A DNA stretch of 17,986 bases, taken from contig JAGOGF010000037.1 in assembly GCA_017996845.1 (NCBI GenBank), positions 1 to 17,986 on the forward strand. The letters run 5' to 3'. This DNA comes from Butyrivibrio sp. (GTDB lineage: Bacteria; Bacillota_A; Clostridia; Lachnospirales; Lachnospiraceae). A program made the translations under genes and the position numbers. Below, piece after piece: positions 14,883 to 17,986 of the stretch (position 1 is the first letter of the stretch; every line of letters starts with the position of its first letter). The notes under the pieces were generated by a model, which was not told the origin of the DNA, made no database searches, and was given only the letters and a program-made list of their open reading frames with translations.

Positions 14883-15824
14883 ATGAGTGAGATGATGAAA
14901 GTATCATCCAATCCGCATGTCAGAAGCAGGGTTACCACATCCAATATTATGATGTGGGTGGTAATATCGCTTCTTCCGGCTGCCGGGTATGGAATTTATA
15001 ATTTTGGCGTAGATGCACTGATTATTTTACTGCTTTGTGTTGCATCAACGGTACTGACAGAACTGATATATGAGAAATGTATGCATAAACCGGTTACGAT
15101 TGGAGATTATTCTGCTGTTGTAACAGGTCTGTTGCTCGGAATGAATCTACCGTCTACCGTTCCGTGGTGGATTCCGATTATCGGTGGTATGTTTGCCATT
15201 CTGGTAGTCAAAATGATATTTGGCGGACTGGGTCAGAATTTTATGAATCCGGCACTGGGTGCCAGATGTTTCCTGCTGATTTCATTTCCTGCACTGATGA
15301 CAAACTTTGTGACGGATACCTATACCGGAGCAACACCGCTTGCTGCAATGAAAAGCGGTGACAGTGTAAATGTTCTGGATATGATTATCGGAAAGACAGG
15401 CGGTACAATCGGTGAAACATCCATGATAGCCATTGTAATCGGGGCCTGCATTCTGATTATGCTTGGAATCATTGATTTGAAAATACCGGGTACTTATATC
15501 GCATCCTTTGTGGTATTTATCTGCCTGTTTGGCGGACATGGATTTGATCCGGTTTATATTTCTGCCCAGCTTGCCGGCGGCGGGCTGATGCTTGGCGCAT
15601 TTTTCATGGCAACAGATTATGTTACCAGTCCAATCACCGATAAGGGAAAGTACATTTATGGGATATTTCTTGGCGTCATGACTGGAATTCTCAGGTGCTA
15701 CGGATCTTCGGCAGAGGGCGTATCCTATGCCATTATTCTTGGCAATCTTCTGGTTCCGCTGATTGAACGGTACACGATGCCTAAGGCATTTGGTATCCGG
15801 AAGGAGGCAAAAAAGCATGAGTGA
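14883..15824 (+). CDS. rnfD: Rnf complex membrane subunit RnfD
   Basis: RnfD is an integral membrane subunit related to NqrB and carries covalent FMN. The 313-residue protein has many hydrophobic helices, for example IMMWVVISLLPAAGYGIY and LIILLLCVASTVL. The flavinylation motif TGATPLA puts the attached FMN on Thr151. Other conserved segments are MNPALGARCF and MATDYVTSPIT. ATG 14883 follows GAGGAGG (14865-14871), which overlaps the rnfC stop; extending the frame to 14844 would run into rnfC without a site. Its 3' end overlaps rnfG by eight bases, so expression is coupled. Confidence 0.95.
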   Translation: MSEMMKVSSNPHVRSRVTTSNIMMWVVISLLPAAGYGIYNFGVDALIILLLCVASTVLTELIYEKCMHKPVTIGDYSAVVTGLLLGMNLPSTVPWWIPIIGGMFAILVVKMIFGGLGQNFMNPALGARCFLLISFPALMTNFVTDTYTGATPLAAMKSGDSVNVLDMIIGKTGGTIGETSMIAIVIGACILIMLGIIDLKIPGTYIASFVVFICLFGGHGFDPVYISAQLAGGGLMLGAFFMATDYVTSPITDKGKYIYGIFLGVMTGILRCYGSSAEGVSYAIILGNLLVPLIERYTMPKAFGIRKEAKKHE

Positions 15825-16434
15825 AACGAAGCAGATGCTGAAAAATGCCATGATCCTGTTTGTAATCACACTGGTAGCAGGGGTGCTACTGGGCATTGTA
15901 TATCAGGTAACAAAGGCACCGATTGCCTATCAGGAACAACTTGCGCAAACAAAAGCCAATCAGGAGGTATTTCCGGATGCAGATTCTTTTGCAGATGCAG
16001 ACCTTGATGCGGCGCAGGCAAAGAAAATTCTGGAGAGTGATGCAGCTTATGCAAAAGTCAGTATCGACAGTGTGAAAACTGCAAAAGATGCCTCTGGAAA
16101 AGCAATCGGTTATGTACTGCAGATTTCTTCCGGCGGATATGCAGATGACATTGTATTCACGATGGGACTGACAAATGACGGAACATTGAATGGTATATCA
16201 CTTATTTCAATCAGTGAAACCCCGGGACTTGGCATGAATGCGCAAAAAGTTCTGGTTCCGCAGTTCCGTTCGGTTCAGGTGGGAGATCTGTTCGAAGTGA
16301 CAAAGACGAAAAAAGCATCCGATAATCAGATTGAGGCGATTTCAGGTGCGACCATTACTTCAAAAGCAGTAACAAACGGTGTAAATGCTGGCGTACTGTA
16401 TTTTCAGAAAGTTTTGAAAGGAGCACAGTCATGA
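15817..16434 (+). CDS. rnfG: Rnf complex subunit RnfG (FMN-binding)
   Basis: RnfG has one N-terminal membrane helix (about residues 9-28, MILFVITLVAGVLLGIVYQV) and an extracytoplasmic FMN_bind domain. The 205-residue protein carries SISETPGLGMNAQ and the flavinylation motif SGATIT, with FMN expected on Thr179. Attachment needs an ApbE-type transferase, which is not in this window. AAGGAGG (15801-15807) precedes ATG 15817; the longer frame from 15763 lies wholly within rnfD and is rejected. The stop overlaps the rnfE start as ATGA. Confidence 0.95.
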   Translation: MSETKQMLKNAMILFVITLVAGVLLGIVYQVTKAPIAYQEQLAQTKANQEVFPDADSFADADLDAAQAKKILESDAAYAKVSIDSVKTAKDASGKAIGYVLQISSGGYADDIVFTMGLTNDGTLNGISLISISETPGLGMNAQKVLVPQFRSVQVGDLFEVTKTKKASDNQIEAISGATITSKAVTNGVNAGVLYFQKVLKGAQS

Positions 16435-17210
16435 GCGGAGAAAAGAAAAAAGGCGCTTTGGGACTTAAGATGGACTCCCCGATGGAACGTGTTTTCAATG
16501 GTCTGATTGTTGAGAATCCTACGCTTGTTTTAATGATTGGAATGTGTCCGACACTTGCGGTCACAACATCTGCCATCAATGGGATTACCATGGGACTTGC
16601 CACTACTTTTGTTCTGGCACTTAGCAATGCAGTAATTGCTCTTTTACATAAAATTATTCCGGATACAGTCAGAATACCTGCGTTTATTGTAGTCATTGCA
16701 TCCTTTGTTACACTGGTGCAACTGCTTCTGGCAGCATATATACCATCTTTGAATGATGCACTTGGTGTATATATACCTTTGATTGTTGTAAACTGTATTA
16801 TTTTTGGAAGAGCGGAAGCGTATGCTTCCAAACATGCAGTCGTTCCGTCATTCTTTGATGGGATCGGTATGGGACTTGGCTTTACCTGTGCAATCACCGG
16901 TATTGGTCTGGTACGTGAACTGATCGGGAGCGGTACAGTATTCAATATTCAGATTCTGGGAGAAGGAACTGTTATTCCGGGATCGGTCGGGAAATTCCTG
17001 GCATTATATCAACCAGTCAGAATTTTTGTTATGCAGGCAGGTGCTTTCTTTGTACTGGCATGTCTGATTGCAATCATGAACCGTGTTAAGAGAAATATGG
17101 CGGCAAAGGGTAAAGATACTTCCAAATTCGGCGTTGGCGGATGCTGCACGGTAAATGCAGCAGGAGCACCTGTAAAGATCAATGCGCAGCAGAAGGAGGA
17201 AGATAAATGA
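16431..17210 (+). CDS. rnfE: Rnf complex membrane subunit RnfE
   Basis: RnfE is an integral membrane subunit paired with RnfA and related to NqrD. The 259-residue protein shows about six hydrophobic helices and the conserved cysteine motifs GMCPTLAVT and VNCIIFGRAEAYAS, which in these paired subunits bind an iron centre within the membrane. GLVRELIGSGT is also typical. After the last helix there is a hydrophilic tail of about 42 residues (218-259) with adjacent cysteines 238 and 239 and a charged end. AAAGGAG (16417-16423) precedes the start, and both ends overlap neighbours by four bases (ATGA). Confidence 0.95.
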   Translation: MSGEKKKGALGLKMDSPMERVFNGLIVENPTLVLMIGMCPTLAVTTSAINGITMGLATTFVLALSNAVIALLHKIIPDTVRIPAFIVVIASFVTLVQLLLAAYIPSLNDALGVYIPLIVVNCIIFGRAEAYASKHAVVPSFFDGIGMGLGFTCAITGIGLVRELIGSGTVFNIQILGEGTVIPGSVGKFLALYQPVRIFVMQAGAFFVLACLIAIMNRVKRNMAAKGKDTSKFGVGGCCTVNAAGAPVKINAQQKEEDK

Positions 17211-17791
17211 AAATAATAGGTGAACTGTTAACGATCCTGGTTACTTCTTCGTTGATCAATAATGTTGTACTGAGTCAGTTCCTGGGTCTTTGTCCTTTCC
17301 TTGGTGTTTCCAAAAAAACCAATACGGCACTTGGAATGGGTCTGGCACTGACCTTTGTTATTACGTTATCATCTGCAGTATGCGGTCTGATTTACAAATT
17401 CGTTCTGATTCCGCTGGATATGGGATACTTGCAGACAATTGTGTTTATTCTGATCATTGCAATGCTGGTACAGTTTGTTGAGATGGTCCTGAAAAAATAT
17501 ATGGTATCTCTTTATAAGGCACTTGGTGTTTATCTTCCGCTGATTACAACTAACTGTGCAGTTCTTGGTGTTGCACTGCTCAATGTCCAGAGTGATTATA
17601 ATATTGTGCAGGGAGTTGTAAATGGTTTTGCAACCGCGATTGGTTTTACAATTGCGATTGTAATCATGGCAGGAATAAGAGAAAAAATGTATTACAATGA
17701 TGTACCGGAATCATTTAAGGGAATGCCGATTGTACTGATTACGGCAGGGCTTATGGCAATTGCGTTTACCGGGTTTTCCGGCCTTCGCTGA
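17207..17791 (+). CDS. rnfA: Rnf complex membrane subunit RnfA
   Basis: RnfA is the second of the paired six-helix membrane subunits and is related to NqrE. The 194-residue protein has the expected length and the two conserved cysteine motifs, QFLGLCPFLGVS and TTNCAVLGVAL, placed as an inverted pair relative to RnfE. GFTIAIVIMAGIREK lies near the last helices. The start overlaps the rnfE stop (ATGA) and follows a strong AAGGAGGA (17193-17200). A 28-base spacer leads to rnfB. Confidence 0.96.
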   Translation: MKIIGELLTILVTSSLINNVVLSQFLGLCPFLGVSKKTNTALGMGLALTFVITLSSAVCGLIYKFVLIPLDMGYLQTIVFILIIAMLVQFVEMVLKKYMVSLYKALGVYLPLITTNCAVLGVALLNVQSDYNIVQGVVNGFATAIGFTIAIVIMAGIREKMYYNDVPESFKGMPIVLITAGLMAIAFTGFSGLR

Positions 17792-17819
17792 AACTGGCAA
17801 AATAAGGAGACTGTAGATT

Positions 17820-17986
17820 ATGATTAGTGGTGTTATGATTGCAACGCTCATCGTTGCAGGCATCGGAATCCTGATCGGTCTGATTCTGGGAGTTGCGGCG
17901 ATTAAGCTTCATGTAGACGTAGATGAAAAGGAACAGGCAGTTCTGGAGGCACTTCCGGGAAATAACTGTGGCGGATGCGGATTCCC
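17820..17986 (+). CDS. rnfB: Rnf complex ferredoxin-like subunit RnfB (partial, cut by window end)
   Basis: Only the first 55 codons are present. The frame opens with one hydrophobic helix (about residues 6-28, MIATLIVAGIGILIGLIL), followed by EALPGNNCGGCGF, the start of the 4Fe-4S domain typical of RnfB, with Cys50 and Cys53 visible. RnfB takes electrons from ferredoxin for the complex. AAGGAGA (17804-17810) precedes ATG 17820 by nine bases. The remaining cluster cysteines and ferredoxin domains must lie beyond the window. Confidence 0.93.
   Translation, partial: MISGVMIATLIVAGIGILIGLILGVAAIKLHVDVDEKEQAVLEALPGNNCGGCGF

Noticed and set aside
15763..15816. Longer rnfG start inside rnfD
   Set aside because: AAGGAGG at 15801-15807 clearly serves ATG 15817, and the added residues are not RnfG-like.
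15282..15896. 204-residue minus-strand open frame
   Set aside because: It is antisense to rnfD and the start of rnfG, with no domain signal or ribosome binding site.
1..17986. CRISPR array, insertion sequence, phage gene, tRNA or rRNA
   Set aside because: I saw no regularly spaced repeats, transposase or integrase motifs, or tRNA or rRNA signatures in any intergenic space.

Overview
The window looks like a chromosomal segment of a Gram-positive anaerobe of the class Clostridia, most likely a Lachnospiraceae-type gut bacterium. The reasons are the moderately low G+C, strong AGGAGG-type ribosome binding sites, tightly packed operons, the gap / pgk-tpiA order, the HI0933 flavoprotein-cmk-ispH-S1 cluster, and an Rnf complex in the clostridial order C-D-G-E-A-B. 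The genus cannot be fixed by eye. I see no mobile element, phage gene, CRISPR array, tRNA or rRNA. This is a conserved housekeeping and energy-metabolism region, and I found no clearly undescribed system.

Layout. (1) 103-3284: lower glycolysis, with gap, then an intrinsic terminator, then pgk and tpiA, closed by a second terminator at 3319-3356. (2) 3357-5555: a leader with an unusual set of alternative hairpins (3386-3455), followed by overlapping genes for a YfcE-type metallophosphoesterase, the adenine glycosylase MutY and a divergent shikimate-kinase-fold protein. (3) 5562-11212: a near-consensus promoter (5562-5590) reads into a TetR-type regulator, an RpiR/MurR-type regulator, an HI0933-family flavoprotein, cytidylate kinase, IspH and a four-domain S1 protein, ending at a terminator. 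(4) 11258-12037: a lone cheR. (5) 12134-13321, minus strand: a YprB-like RNase H-fold exonuclease, separated from cheR by a bidirectional terminator. (6) 13547-17986: the rnf operon rnfC, D, G, E, A and the first 55 codons of rnfB, cut by the window end.

How the genes fit together. GAPDH makes NADH and 1,3-bisphosphoglycerate, PGK recovers ATP from it, and TPI feeds GAPDH. Rnf couples electron transfer from reduced ferredoxin to NAD+ with ion export, so the two ends of the window touch the same NADH pool. Region 3 joins two ligand-sensing regulators to nucleotide, isoprenoid and translation genes. Regions 1 and 3 contain highly expressed genes (gap, S1) that prefer AAG for lysine, whereas cheR prefers AAA.

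Points most worth a second look: the terminator between gap and pgk that leaves almost no room for a new promoter; the mutually exclusive hairpins before the phosphoesterase; the altered substrate residues of the shikimate-kinase-like protein; the two regulators heading a housekeeping operon; the 26-base ispH/S1 overlap; and a palindrome upstream of rnfC. Start codons were set from ribosome binding sites and family N-termini, and several differ from the longest open frame.
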